A model generated the notes under the pieces. That model worked only from the letters and a program-made list of their open reading frames with translations. It searched no databases and had not been told where the DNA came from. Of a stretch of 64,000 nucleotides of DNA, positions 43,628 through 51,769 are shown one piece after another. Source of the stretch: Amycolatopsis jiangsuensis. GTDB taxonomy: Bacteria; Actinomycetota; Actinomycetes; Mycobacteriales; Pseudonocardiaceae. Every line of letters starts with the position of its first letter. Positions within the stretch are counted from its first letter, which is position 1. The stretch is taken from positions 1,860,001-1,924,000 of the forward strand of contig NZ_JACHMG010000001.1 in NCBI RefSeq assembly GCF_014204865.1, read 5' to 3'. The position numbers were made by a program, and so were the translations under genes.

Positions 43628-44392
43628 TCAACGCCCGAACGCGTAGCGGGACGCCCACACCGCGATCATCGCCGCCGCGTATTCCGCGTCGGCAGTGCGG
43701 CGCAGCAGGTGGTCCGCGCCGTCCAGGGCGAGGAACGACTTGGGATGGCGGGCGGCGTCGAAGATCCGCCGCGCGTTGTCGATGCCGACAAGCTCGTCGA
43801 CCGGCGAGTGCACGACCAGCAGCGGGGCGCCGAGTCCGGCGATGCGTTCGCGCTGCGGCTGGGCGGCGATGTCGTCGAGGAACCGGCGGCGGATGCAGAA
43901 CGGCCGTCCGCCCAGCCGCACCTCGGCCTCGCCGCGCTGCTCGATCTCCGCCGTGCCCTCACCCAGCAGGTGCCGCACGTGCGCCGGGTCGGCCGGGGCG
44001 GCGATCGTCGCGACTGCGCGGGCCTCCGGGATCCGGTGCCGGGCGGCGAGCACGGCCGCGCCGCCGAGCGAATGCCCGATCAGCAGCGCGGGCGCGGTGA
44101 ACTGCGCGCGCAGGTGGTCGGCGGCCAGCACCAGATCGTCGACGTTGGAGCTGAAGCCGGTGTTGCCGAAGTCGCCGCCGGAACCGCCGAGGCCGGTGAA
44201 ATCGAAGCGCAGCACCGCGATCCCGGCCTCGGTCAGGGCACGGGCGGTCCGCGCGGCGGCGACCACGTCCTTGCCGCAGGTGAAGCAATGGGCGAACAGC
44301 GCGTACGCGCGCGGCTGCGCCTCCGGGAGGTCGAGCCGCGCGGCCAGCGGCGCGCCCTGCGATCCCGGGAACTCGATTCGCTCGCGCCGCAT
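43628..44392 (-). CDS. Alpha/beta hydrolase (S33-like)
   Basis: A 254-residue hydrolase. Elements in order: AYALFAHCFTCGKD (oxyanion strand with HCFTC), VLRFDFTGLGGSGGDF, nucleophile elbow LIGHSLGGAA, acid region VVHSPVDELV, and catalytic His in LDGADHLLRR. This is the N-terminal domain of the bifunctional hydrolase/OsmC family, here without OsmC. Ester or peptide hydrolysis is likely; the real substrate is unknown. It is 84 bases downstream of an exporter gene on the same strand. Confidence 0.85.
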   Translation of the reverse strand: MRRERIEFPGSQGAPLAARLDLPEAQPRAYALFAHCFTCGKDVVAAARTARALTEAGIAVLRFDFTGLGGSGGDFGNTGFSSNVDDLVLAADHLRAQFTAPALLIGHSLGGAAVLAARHRIPEARAVATIAAPADPAHVRHLLGEGTAEIEQRGEAEVRLGGRPFCIRRRFLDDIAAQPQRERIAGLGAPLLVVHSPVDELVGIDNARRIFDAARHPKSFLALDGADHLLRRTADAEYAAAMIAVWASRYAFGR

Positions 44393-44476
44393 GAGCGTGA
44401 ACCTTACCGAAACGGGCCGCCGGAGCGGCCTCGCGCCTCTGCTCCCCCGGCCGGGTGGGTTCCGGCGGGACCGCCG

Positions 44477-46075
44477 TCATGTCCCGCGCGTGGGCCGGTT
44501 CCGTGGACGGGAGCCGCGGCCCCCTCGTTCGCCGGGGGGCGAGGGGACCACCGGGGGGCGGGTCGGCGCAGGGGGCCGGCCCGCCCCCCGGCGCGCCCCG
44601 CGCAGCAGTACCGCGGCCACGATCCCGGCCGCGACGATGCCGCCGAGCGCCAGCAGGCTGTTTTCCATCCCGTCGGCAAACGCCGTGCGCGCCGCGTCGG
44701 CCAGCGCCGGGCCGGTCCGCCCGGAGACCGCGAGGGCACCGGCCAGCGAACCGTCCGCGACCTCCTGCGCGGCCGGCGGCAGAGCCGCGGTGGCCGGGTG
44801 CACGGACGCGGTGTAGGTGGCCGACAGGACCGTACCGGTGAGCGCGATGCCCAGCGCCGCACCGATTTCCCGGGTGGCGTCGTTCACCGCGGAGGCCACG
44901 CCGTACTTGTCCGGTGGCACGTTGTCGAGGATCGCGCTCGTCGCCGCGGGCGCGGTCAGCCCGAGACCGCCGCCGAGCACGCACACCGCGATCGCCAGCG
45001 CCGGGTACCCGCTGTCCGGCCCGAGCCTGCCGAGCAGCACGACCCCGGCGACGACCACGACGAGCCCGGTCCCGGTGAGCGCCGGCAGCCCGATCCGCTT
45101 CGCCAGCGGCGCCGAGGCCATCGACGCCGGCAGCAGCGACACGGCGATCGGCCAGAGCACCAGCCCGGAATCCAGCGCCGAATACCCCTGAACGAGCTGG
45201 AGGTACTGCGCCAGCGCGTAGAGCGACCCGAACGCGGCGGTGAACTGCACGGTCACCGAAATCGAGCCGAGCGCGAAGGCGCGGTCGAGAAACAGCCGCA
45301 CGTCGAGCAACGGCTCCGCCCGGCGCGTCTCCACCCGCCCGAACACCACGGCCAGCACCACCCCGGCGACCAGCGCGACGAGCACGACCGGATCGCCCCA
45401 GCCGCCGTCGGCCGCGCGCAGGATGCCGAAGACCAGCGCTCCCACGGCCAACGCGCTGAGCACCGCGCCGGGGACGTCGAACGGCGCCGGATTCCGTTCG
45501 CGCGAGGTCGGTACCGTCGCACACGCCAGCGCCAGCACCACGGCGAGCACGGCCGGGCCGACGAACACCGAATGCCAGGAGAAGTACCGCAGCAGCAGCC
45601 CGGCGAAGATCAGCCCGCCGAGCCCGCCGACGCCGGCCACCGCGGCCCAGATGCCGATCGCGCGGCCGCGCCGGTCGGGCGGGAAGCTCCCGTTGATGAT
45701 CGACAGTGTCGCGGGCATGATCATCGCCGCGCCGAGACCGGTCACCGCGCGTGCCGCCACCAGCAGCGTGGAGGAGCCGGTGAGCAGCGGTGCCGCGCAG
45801 CCGAGGGCGAACACGCAGAGCCCGGCGACGAGCACCCCGCGCCGGCCGTAGCGGTCGCCGAGCGCTCCGGCGGGCAGGACCAGCGCGGCCAGTACGAGCG
45901 TGTAGCCGTCCACGATCCAGGTCTGCTCGGACTGGGTCGCGCCGGTGTCCGCGGCCAGCGCGGGCAGCGCCGTGTTCGCGATGGTCACCATCGCGATGAC
46001 CAGCCCGACCGCGGCGCACATGACGCCGACGGTCCAGGCCCGGCGCGCGCTCGACGCCGGGCGGTACTGGACCAT
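44477..46075 (-). CDS. MFS drug exporter, DHA2 (EmrB/QacA) family
   Basis: A 532-residue transporter with 14 predicted helices, the DHA2 number. Motif A is GALGDRYGRRGVLV between helices 2 and 3; motif C-like GLGGLIFAGLLL is in helix 5; ANTALPALAA is in helix 1. The C-terminal 40 residues are a Pro/Arg/Gly-rich cytoplasmic tail. ATG 46075 has CGAGGTG at good distance. It is divergent from a TetR gene 126 bases away, which most likely represses it until a drug binds. Confidence 0.9.
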   Translation of the reverse strand: MVQYRPASSARRAWTVGVMCAAVGLVIAMVTIANTALPALAADTGATQSEQTWIVDGYTLVLAALVLPAGALGDRYGRRGVLVAGLCVFALGCAAPLLTGSSTLLVAARAVTGLGAAMIMPATLSIINGSFPPDRRGRAIGIWAAVAGVGGLGGLIFAGLLLRYFSWHSVFVGPAVLAVVLALACATVPTSRERNPAPFDVPGAVLSALAVGALVFGILRAADGGWGDPVVLVALVAGVVLAVVFGRVETRRAEPLLDVRLFLDRAFALGSISVTVQFTAAFGSLYALAQYLQLVQGYSALDSGLVLWPIAVSLLPASMASAPLAKRIGLPALTGTGLVVVVAGVVLLGRLGPDSGYPALAIAVCVLGGGLGLTAPAATSAILDNVPPDKYGVASAVNDATREIGAALGIALTGTVLSATYTASVHPATAALPPAAQEVADGSLAGALAVSGRTGPALADAARTAFADGMENSLLALGGIVAAGIVAAVLLRGARRGAGRPPAPTRPPVVPSPPGERGGRGSRPRNRPTRGT

Positions 46076-46126
46076 GAGCACCTCGCAGGGCACGGGGCAG
46101 CCGGCCGGAACACCGGTATCGTAGTA

Positions 46127-46140
46127 GAACTAGCAGTTTC
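46127..46140. promoter_or_regulatory. Candidate TetR operator between exporter and TetR genes
   Basis: GAACTAGCAGTTTC (46127-46140) is a near-palindrome (GAA-CT-AGC-AG-TTTC type) in an A/T-richer patch of the divergent promoter region. Position and symmetry suit the TetR encoded next to it, but the match is modest. Confidence 0.45.
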
Positions 46141-46201
46141 GTTTCTGCCTCGTCAACACCGGACCCACCCGCTGCCGACCCGATCCGGAGAGAATCCGGG
46201 C

Positions 46202-46855
46202 ATGCCCGAACAGCCCGCCGCCCCGCGCCGCGACCCACGCCTGGACCGATCCCGCACGGCGATCCTGGCCGCCGCGGTGGCCTTGCTGTCCGAGGGCGGC
46301 GTCCGCGCGGTCACCATCGAGGCGGTCACCGCACGCAGCGGGGTGGCCCGTTCCACGCTCTACCGGCACTTCACCACCGGCACCGAACTGCTCGCCGCCG
46401 CCTTCCGCGAGCTGCTTCCGGCCCTGCCGCCGGCGCCCGAGGGCGGCGCACCGCGGGACCGGCTGCTGCACCTGGTGCGAGCACACGCCGACCAGTTCGA
46501 GCAGGCACCGGCGCTGGCCGCGGTGGTGTGGATGACCGCCATCGGCAAGTCCGCCGACCTGCCGTCGGACGCCGAGGAGCGGACCCGGCTCGCCACGCTG
46601 CGCGAGCACGTGATCGAGCACTACCGCGCGCCGTTCGAGGAGGTGCTGACCGCCTGCCTGCCCGGGGCAACGCTGTCCGGGCACGAGGTCGAGCTGGCCG
46701 CCGCGCAGCTGGCCGGGCCCCTGCTGTTCAACACGCTCGTCACCCGGCGGGCCAGCGACGCGCGGTTCTGCGCCCGGCTGGTGGACGATTTCCTCGCCGG
46801 CCGCGCCCGGACGACCGGCGAGGAAACCGCCCGGGCTCAGACCCCGGCGACCTGA
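46202..46855 (+). CDS. TetR-family transcriptional regulator
   Basis: A 217-residue regulator. The HTH is AILAAAVALLSEGGVRAVTI, then EAVTARSGVARSTLYRHF. The C-terminal domain fits TetR_C_16-like sensors. ATG 46202 follows GGAGAGAATCC. Divergent from a DHA2 exporter; the usual drug-efflux repressor arrangement. Its 3' end overlaps the convergent protease gene by 19 bases. Confidence 0.9.
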   Translation: MPEQPAAPRRDPRLDRSRTAILAAAVALLSEGGVRAVTIEAVTARSGVARSTLYRHFTTGTELLAAAFRELLPALPPAPEGGAPRDRLLHLVRAHADQFEQAPALAAVVWMTAIGKSADLPSDAEERTRLATLREHVIEHYRAPFEEVLTACLPGATLSGHEVELAAAQLAGPLLFNTLVTRRASDARFCARLVDDFLAGRARTTGEETARAQTPAT

Positions 46856-47568
46856 CGGATCCAGTCGCGGCCGGCGGCCACGCTGCCGTAGGTGGTGATG
46901 CTGCTGCGGTCGCTGGTGGAGCAGACGCCGACCTGCACGTCACCGTCAACCATCGGACCGCCGGAGTCGCCGCCCGCGACCGCGCCGTCCGGGGTGCTGG
47001 CGCTGATCCCCGGGCCGCCCGCGTTGTCACTGGCGTTGGTGTCGGAAATGGTCACCTCCGCCTTCTTCAGCACCGGCGACTGGTGCTGGCCCTCGTCGGT
47101 GGACTGCGTCGCGCCCCAGCCGTACACCGTGGCGTTGTCGCCCTCGTTCGCGTCGGAACCGCTGGAAGCCAGCTGCGCGAAGGTACTGCCGCCGTCGGTG
47201 TCCAGCTCGATCAGGGCCAGGTCCCCGCCGGAGTAGAGATAGGTGGATTCGGCCTTGGCGTGCACCCCGCCGTCCGACTGGTTCGAACCGATGTACAGGT
47301 CGATGTCGCTGAGCTCGGCACCGTTGTTGTCGTACATGCAGTGCTTGGCGGTGAGCACCCAGCGCGAGCCGATCAGGCTGCTGGTGCAGAAGAAGGTGTA
47401 ACCGTTGGCATGGCCGTTGAAACGGGTGATGTAGCCGGGGTTCTGCGCGGTGCTGCCGCCGATGATGTACGGATCGGCGGGCGCGGCGGTGGCCGGGGTG
47501 ACGGTGAACGCGCCGAGCGCGGCACAGGCACCGGTCAGCAGGCCGAGGGAACGGACGGGCAAACGCAT
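46837..47568 (-). CDS. Secreted trypsin-like serine protease (S1A)
   Basis: A 243-residue secreted protease. Signal peptide to about ATA (residues 26-28). The mature enzyme starts near IIGGSTAQNPG, with catalytic His in TAKHC, Asp in GGDLALIEL, and Ser in AGGDSGGPM. Disulfides FC-x..HC are conserved. It shares the C-terminal RDWIRQVAGV style with the protease at 61178, a likely paralogue. Its ATG has AGGAG at good distance. Confidence 0.92.
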   Translation of the reverse strand: MRLPVRSLGLLTGACAALGAFTVTPATAAPADPYIIGGSTAQNPGYITRFNGHANGYTFFCTSSLIGSRWVLTAKHCMYDNNGAELSDIDLYIGSNQSDGGVHAKAESTYLYSGGDLALIELDTDGGSTFAQLASSGSDANEGDNATVYGWGATQSTDEGQHQSPVLKKAEVTISDTNASDNAGGPGISASTPDGAVAGGDSGGPMVDGDVQVGVCSTSDRSSITTYGSVAAGRDWIRQVAGV

Positions 47569-47749
47569 TGGGGAGCTCCTTCACCAGGGGGACCGGGGAG
47601 ATCCTTCGAAACTAGGCAGCGCGACCGCCCGCGGGCACCCGCTGAACGTCCGGAGCCGATCAACGGAAGAACACCCGACCTTCGGCGGATGACTTCGCGG
47701 CGCCCGGATGGGTTGGATACGGGCCATCCCCCACGGGAGGAGGAGCAGC

Positions 47750-48691
47750 GTGTTCGCCACCTCTCCGGCGCTGGCGCCGGACCGCCGGGAACAGCTTGCC
47801 GCCGCGCTCGAGCACGGCCCGTTCCGGCACGCGCTGTCGCTGGCGATCGACGTCAGCGGGCTCGGTCTCGACCGGCTGCGCGACCGCCTCGCCGCCGCCG
47901 GCGCGGCGGTCAGCACGACGACGCTCAGCTACTGGCGCACCGGCCGGACGGCACCCGCGCGGGCTCGTTCGCGGGAGGCGGTGCGACTGCTGGAGGACCT
48001 GCTGGAGCTGCCGGCCGGAGCGCTGCTGCGGCTGCTGGACACCGACCCGGGAGGGCAGCCGGAGCCACCGGTTCCCTTCGTGGCGTGGGAACGGCTGTGG
48101 GGACGGCGCAACCGGGTGCTGCCGCTGCTGACCTCGTTCGAGGCGGAGTACCGACCGGCTGCCGTCGTGGTCAGCCTGCACGAGGAGGTGCACGTCGGCG
48201 CGGACCGGCTGCTGCACCGGCTGCGGGCACGCGAGGTGGTGCGCGCGGCCGAGGACGGCACGCAGGTGCGGCTGGTGACCGTGCGCGGGTTCCGCCCGGG
48301 CTGCCCGCCGGAGCTGACCGGCACCCGGTACTGCACCGCCGGACGCCGCGAAAGCCTGCCCGAGCAGGGCTTCACCGTCACCGAGCTGCTGCTGCCGCGG
48401 AGCCTGGACCGGGGTGAGACCGCGCTGGTGGAGTACGAGTTCACCTTCACCGACGATGTCCCGGACACCTCCTATGACCGCCGCTTCCGCACCGGCGTGC
48501 ACGAGCATCTGCTGGAGCTGCACTTCGCCCCCGGTGCCGAACCGGCCGAGTGTCACGGCTACCGGCGCGGGTCGCCGTCCGGGCCGGAGACCGGGGTGAC
48601 CGCGCTGCCGCTGGTGCCCGGGCTGCCGGTGCACATCGTGTCGGCCGGGGTGTCCCCGGGCATCGTCGGCCTGCGCTGGCGCTGGGACTGA
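47750..48691 (+). CDS. Putative XRE-type HTH regulator
   Basis: A 313-residue protein. The N-terminal 65 residues look like a helix-turn-helix of the XRE kind (RLRDRLAAAGAAVSTTTLSY followed by WRTGRTAPARARS), followed by a larger, beta-rich C-terminal domain with no family I recognise (FTVTELLLPRSLDRGETALV; VHEHLLELHFAPGAEPA). GTG 47750 has GGGAGGAGGAG directly upstream. A DNA-binding role is likely, but the target is unknown. Next on the same strand is an S4-domain gene 43 bases away. Confidence 0.7.
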   Translation: MFATSPALAPDRREQLAAALEHGPFRHALSLAIDVSGLGLDRLRDRLAAAGAAVSTTTLSYWRTGRTAPARARSREAVRLLEDLLELPAGALLRLLDTDPGGQPEPPVPFVAWERLWGRRNRVLPLLTSFEAEYRPAAVVVSLHEEVHVGADRLLHRLRAREVVRAAEDGTQVRLVTVRGFRPGCPPELTGTRYCTAGRRESLPEQGFTVTELLLPRSLDRGETALVEYEFTFTDDVPDTSYDRRFRTGVHEHLLELHFAPGAEPAECHGYRRGSPSGPETGVTALPLVPGLPVHIVSAGVSPGIVGLRWRWD

Positions 48692-48734
48692 CACCGGCGG
48701 CGCGCGGCGGGGTGTCCGGGCCATGATGGAGGGC

Positions 48735-49100
48735 ATGGAATCCACCCGAGTCGACCGCTGGCTGTGGGCGGTCCGGCTGGCCAAGACCCGCGCGGACGCC
48801 GCGGACGCCTGCCGGGGCGGGCACGTGCGGGTCAACGACCGCCCGGCGAAACCGGCGACGTCGGTCGTGGCCGGCGACGAGGTCCGCGTCCGGATCGCCT
48901 CGACCACCCGGGTGGTCGAGGTCGTGCAGGTCATCCAGAAACGCGTCGGCGCCGCGATCGCGGCCACCTGCCTGATCGACCGCACCCCCGCCCCGCCCCC
49001 GGAGGCGGCGATCCCGGTGGCCCGCCGCGAACGCGGCGCGGGCCGCCCGACCAAACGCGAGCGCCGGGTGCTGGACGAGTTCCGCAACCGCAACGGCTGA
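48735..49100 (+). CDS. S4-domain RNA-binding protein (Hsp15-like)
   Basis: A 121-residue protein that is nearly all S4 domain: RVDRWLWAVRLAKTRADAAD, then CRGGHVRVNDRPAKPATSVV, and GDEVRVRI. Hsp15 (HslR) binds stalled 50S subunits carrying peptidyl-tRNA; actinobacterial members are presumed similar. The C-terminal part is basic (RRERGAGRPTKRERR). ATG 48735 with GGAGGG upstream. A terminator-like nested hairpin follows. Confidence 0.88.
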   Translation: MESTRVDRWLWAVRLAKTRADAADACRGGHVRVNDRPAKPATSVVAGDEVRVRIASTTRVVEVVQVIQKRVGAAIAATCLIDRTPAPPPEAAIPVARRERGAGRPTKRERRVLDEFRNRNG

Positions 49101-49105
49101 GCGTC

Positions 49106-49151
49106 GCCGTCCACAGTGGACCGCGCCGGGCGGTCCTCGCGCGTGGACGGC
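49106..49151. terminator. Nested hairpin downstream of the S4-domain gene
   Basis: An outer stem GCCGTCCAC / GTGGACGGC (49106-49114, 49143-49151) encloses an inner stem GGACCGC / GCGGTCC (49118-49124, 49130-49136). It begins 5 bases after the stop codon, so it may stop transcription. There is no T tract. Confidence 0.5.
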
Positions 49152-49181
49152 CAGGCCTGCCGAGCTCGGGTCCGGCGTGGG

Positions 49182-49336
49182 TAGGGCACGGCGCCGAGCG
49201 GCGCGGCGCGGATAGGGCACGGTGCCGAGCGGCGCGGCGCGGAAAGAGCACGGCGCCGAGCCGTCCGGCGCGGCAAAGGCACGAAACCGAGCGGTTCGGC
49301 GTGGGAAAAACACGGCGCCGAGCGGTCCGACCGGGT
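49182..49336. repeat. Five tandem 31-bp repeats
   Basis: Five abutting 31-bp units sharing the core GGCACGGCGCCGAGCGG; units 1 and 2 (49182-49212, 49213-49243) differ at one base, units 3-5 diverge more. A partial copy precedes the array at about 49160. There are no unique spacers, so it is not CRISPR. Confidence 0.9.
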
Positions 49337-49364
49337 CCGCTCGGGCGTGCCCGGTACCGATCCG

Positions 49365-49488
49365 CCGATCCCACCGAACCCGCCGACCCGTCGATCCCAC
49401 CGACCCCGCCGACCCGTCGATCCCGCAGATCCGTCGATTCCGCCGACCCGTCGACCCCGCCGACCCGTCGACCTCGCCGATCCCACGC
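49365..49488. repeat. Short-period repeats based on CCGACCCGTCGA
   Basis: About 125 bases built from CCGACCCGTCGAT, CCACCGACCCCG and variants with a roughly 12- to 25-base period, starting 28 bases after the 31-bp array. Non-coding. Confidence 0.8.
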
Positions 49489-49612
49489 CCCTCGCCTCCA
49501 GCCCCCGGCCATGGCAGGACCCGGTCCCGGCAACCGCGAACCCGGACGGCACCGGCTCGTTCCCGGGGAGCGGCTCGTTTCCTCGCTGCCGGGAACGGGA
49601 ATTCCCCGCACC

Positions 49613-50245
49613 GTGGAACCTCCGTTCGCCGACCGCACCGACGCCGGGCTCCGGCTGGGCGCCGAGCTCGCCGCCCGCACATGGCACCATCCGGTGGTAC
49701 TCGGCCTGGCCCGCGGCGGGCTGCCGGTCGCCGCGCCCGTGGCGGCGGCCCTGCGCGCACCGCTGGACGTCGCGGTGGCCCGCAAGATCGGGGCGCCCGG
49801 ACGCCCCGAGTTCGGTCTGGGTGCAGTACCCGCGGATGGCCCGCCCTTCCTCGACCACGCCGGGATTTCCGCCTGCGGGCTCACCCCGGACGAGCTGAGT
49901 TCCGCGGTCGAGCAGGCGCGCGCCGAAGCGCGCGACACCGTCCGCCGCTATCTCGGCGGCGGGCCGCCGGCCTCGGTGGCCGGCCAGGACGTCCTCCTCG
50001 TCGACGACGGGGTGGCCACCGGTGGCACCGCGATCGCCGCGCTGCGGGCACTGCGGGACCGCGCCCCGGCCAGGGTCGTCTTCGCTGCCCCGGTCGGTGC
50101 CCCGGAAGCGGTCCGGCTCCTGGACGCCGAGGCGGACGAGGTCGTCTGCCTCCGGCAACCGGCCCGGTTCCAGGCCGTCGGCACCTGGTACGCGGACTTC
50201 GGCCAGACGACCGACGCGGAGGTGTTCGCGCTGCTCGGGCGGTGA
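49613..50245 (+). CDS. Phosphoribosyltransferase-fold protein
   Basis: A 210-residue protein with the type I PRPP-binding motif VLLVDDGVATGGTAI at about residues 125-139 and the hood-type start VVLGLARGGLPVAAPVA. The family includes predicted phosphoribosyltransferases that occur with dienelactone hydrolase or universal-stress genes. GTG 49613 is the likely start; no strong ribosome site. It is followed by a ChaA-type antiporter gene. Substrate base unknown. Confidence 0.85.
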   Translation: MEPPFADRTDAGLRLGAELAARTWHHPVVLGLARGGLPVAAPVAAALRAPLDVAVARKIGAPGRPEFGLGAVPADGPPFLDHAGISACGLTPDELSSAVEQARAEARDTVRRYLGGGPPASVAGQDVLLVDDGVATGGTAIAALRALRDRAPARVVFAAPVGAPEAVRLLDAEADEVVCLRQPARFQAVGTWYADFGQTTDAEVFALLGR

Positions 50246-50323
50246 CCCGCTGCACCCGGAGTCCACTTCGGACCCGCTCGTTTCCCCAGGCGGCCCGGAA
50301 GCCGGTGTGCCAGGCTGGCCCCC

Positions 50324-51418
50324 ATGGCCACCACGCGCTCCTACGTCACGTCGTGGACCACTGTGCTGCCGGTGATCGCGGTGATCCTGCTGGTGCTCAC
50401 CTGGGGCCGCAGCCTCGGGCCGGTGCCGGTCGCGCTCGTGGCACTCGCACTGGCCGGCACAGTGCTCGCCGCGGTGCACCACGCGGAAGTCGTGGCGCAC
50501 CGTGTGGGGGAACCGTTCGGGTCGCTCGTACTCGCGGTGGCGGTCACGGTGATCGAGGTCGCACTGATCGTCACGATGATGGCCTCCGGCGGCGACCAGG
50601 CCGACACGCTCGCGCGTGACACGGTCTTCGCCGCGGTGATGATCACCACGAACGGCATCGTCGGGCTCGCCCTGCTGCTGGGCGCCCGGCGGTACGGCGA
50701 GACGCGCTTCCACCCGGAGGGCAGCGGCGCGGCACTGGCGACCGTGGCGACGCTGGCCACGCTCAGCCTCGTGCTGCCGGCGTTCACCACGAGCCGGCCC
50801 GGGCCCGAGTTCTCCGGTCCCCAGCTGACCTTCGCCGCGATCGCGTCACTGGTCCTGTACGCGACGTTCGTGCTGACCCAGACCGTGCGCCACCGCGACT
50901 TTTTTCTCCCGGTCGGCTCGGACGGGCAGACCAGGGAGGAGGAGCACGCGGAGCCACCGAGCGGCCGGGCCACCCTGGTGAGCCTGGTGCTGCTGCTGGT
51001 CGCCCTCGTCGCGGTGGTCGGGCTGGCGAAGGTGGAATCGCCCGCGATCGAGGCCGGGGTCCGCGGGGCCGGGCTGCCGCAGTCGTTCGTCGGCGTGGTG
51101 ATCGCCCTGCTGGTCCTGGCCCCGGAAACGCTGGCCGCCGCCCGCGCGGCCCGCCGCGACCGGATGCAGATCAGCCTCAACCTCGCCTACGGCTCCGCGA
51201 TCGCGAGCATCGGCCTGACCATCCCGGCGATCGCGCTGGCCTCGGTGTGGATGACCGGCCCGCTGCGGCTGGGCCTGGGCCCGACGCACATCGTGCTGCT
51301 CGCGCTCACCGTGGTGGTCAGCGTGCTGACGGTGGTGCCGGGCCGAGCGACCCGCCTGCAGGGCGGCGTGCACCTGGTCCTGCTCGCCGGCTTCCTGGTG
51401 CTGGCGACCAACCCCTGA
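50324..51418 (+). CDS. chaA: Ca2+/H+ (or Na+/H+) antiporter, ChaA-like CaCA family
   Basis: A 364-residue, roughly 11-span transporter. Both family repeats are seen: AVHHAEVVAHRVGEPFGSLV leading to AVTVIEVALIVTMM, and VVIALLVLAPETLAAARAAR followed by LAYGSAIASIGLTIP. A charged cytoplasmic loop (DGQTREEEHAEPP) lies in the middle. Homologues exchange Ca or Na/K for protons. ATG 50324. Next gene on the same strand begins after 51 bases. Confidence 0.9.
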   Translation: MATTRSYVTSWTTVLPVIAVILLVLTWGRSLGPVPVALVALALAGTVLAAVHHAEVVAHRVGEPFGSLVLAVAVTVIEVALIVTMMASGGDQADTLARDTVFAAVMITTNGIVGLALLLGARRYGETRFHPEGSGAALATVATLATLSLVLPAFTTSRPGPEFSGPQLTFAAIASLVLYATFVLTQTVRHRDFFLPVGSDGQTREEEHAEPPSGRATLVSLVLLLVALVAVVGLAKVESPAIEAGVRGAGLPQSFVGVVIALLVLAPETLAAARAARRDRMQISLNLAYGSAIASIGLTIPAIALASVWMTGPLRLGLGPTHIVLLALTVVVSVLTVVPGRATRLQGGVHLVLLAGFLVLATNP

Positions 51419-51469
51419 GACCTTCCGCGATCCGCCGTTCTTGTCGGTGGATGTCCGTATCCTGGCGGG

Positions 51470-51769
51470 GTGAGAGTCCACCAGTCCTCGTTGCTCCGAA
51501 CCGTGGTCCCGCGGACCACGGAACCCGAGTCGTCCAGTGCCCGGTTGTCCGATGTCCGGCTGTCCGGCACACGGTTGTCCGGCATCCGGCTGCCCGATGC
51601 GCAGCCGTCCAGTGCCCGGTTGTCCACTGGCCCGCTGTCCACCGCCCGCCTGTCCGACGTGTGGCCGTCCAGTGCGCGCCCGTCCACTGCCGCGCTGTCC
51701 GGTGCCCTGCCGGCCGGTGCCGGTGCCGCCACGTCCGTGCCGTCCGGCCGTGCGGGGTGGCACGCATGA
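51470..51769 (+). CDS. Possible 99-residue pentapeptide-repeat leader protein before MFS gene
   Basis: Starting at GTG 51470, this frame codes a 99-residue protein whose core is 12 pentapeptides with consensus S-x-x-R-L (for example ARLSD VRLSG TRLSG), which read in the other phase as x-R-L-S-x fit the loose A(D/N)LxX pentapeptide-repeat pattern. Its TGA overlaps the ATG of the exporter (ATGA at 51766), so it could be translated and coupled. No signal or span. The 15-base DNA period also keeps the opposite strand open, so this may be only a repeat artefact. I rate it as possible. Confidence 0.4.
   Translation: MRVHQSSLLRTVVPRTTEPESSSARLSDVRLSGTRLSGIRLPDAQPSSARLSTGPLSTARLSDVWPSSARPSTAALSGALPAGAGAATSVPSGRAGWHA
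51532..51711. repeat. Twelve tandem 15-bp repeats
   Basis: Twelve consecutive 15-base units, all beginning G(T/C)CC (for example GTCCAGTGCCCGGTT at 51532 and 51607). The period is a multiple of three and lies within a frame coupled to the exporter gene. Confidence 0.9.

Larger units (their letters stand above)
49101..49612. other. Repeat-rich intergenic region
   Basis: A 512-base spacer between the S4-protein and phosphoribosyltransferase genes with no credible gene. It contains a nested hairpin, five 31-bp tandem repeats, and a second array of CCGACCCGTCGA-type units. Frames open on both strands here are repeat artefacts. Confidence 0.8.

Noticed and set aside
49182..49336. CRISPR array
   Set aside because: The 31-bp units are directly abutting with no unique spacers, and no cas genes are in the window.
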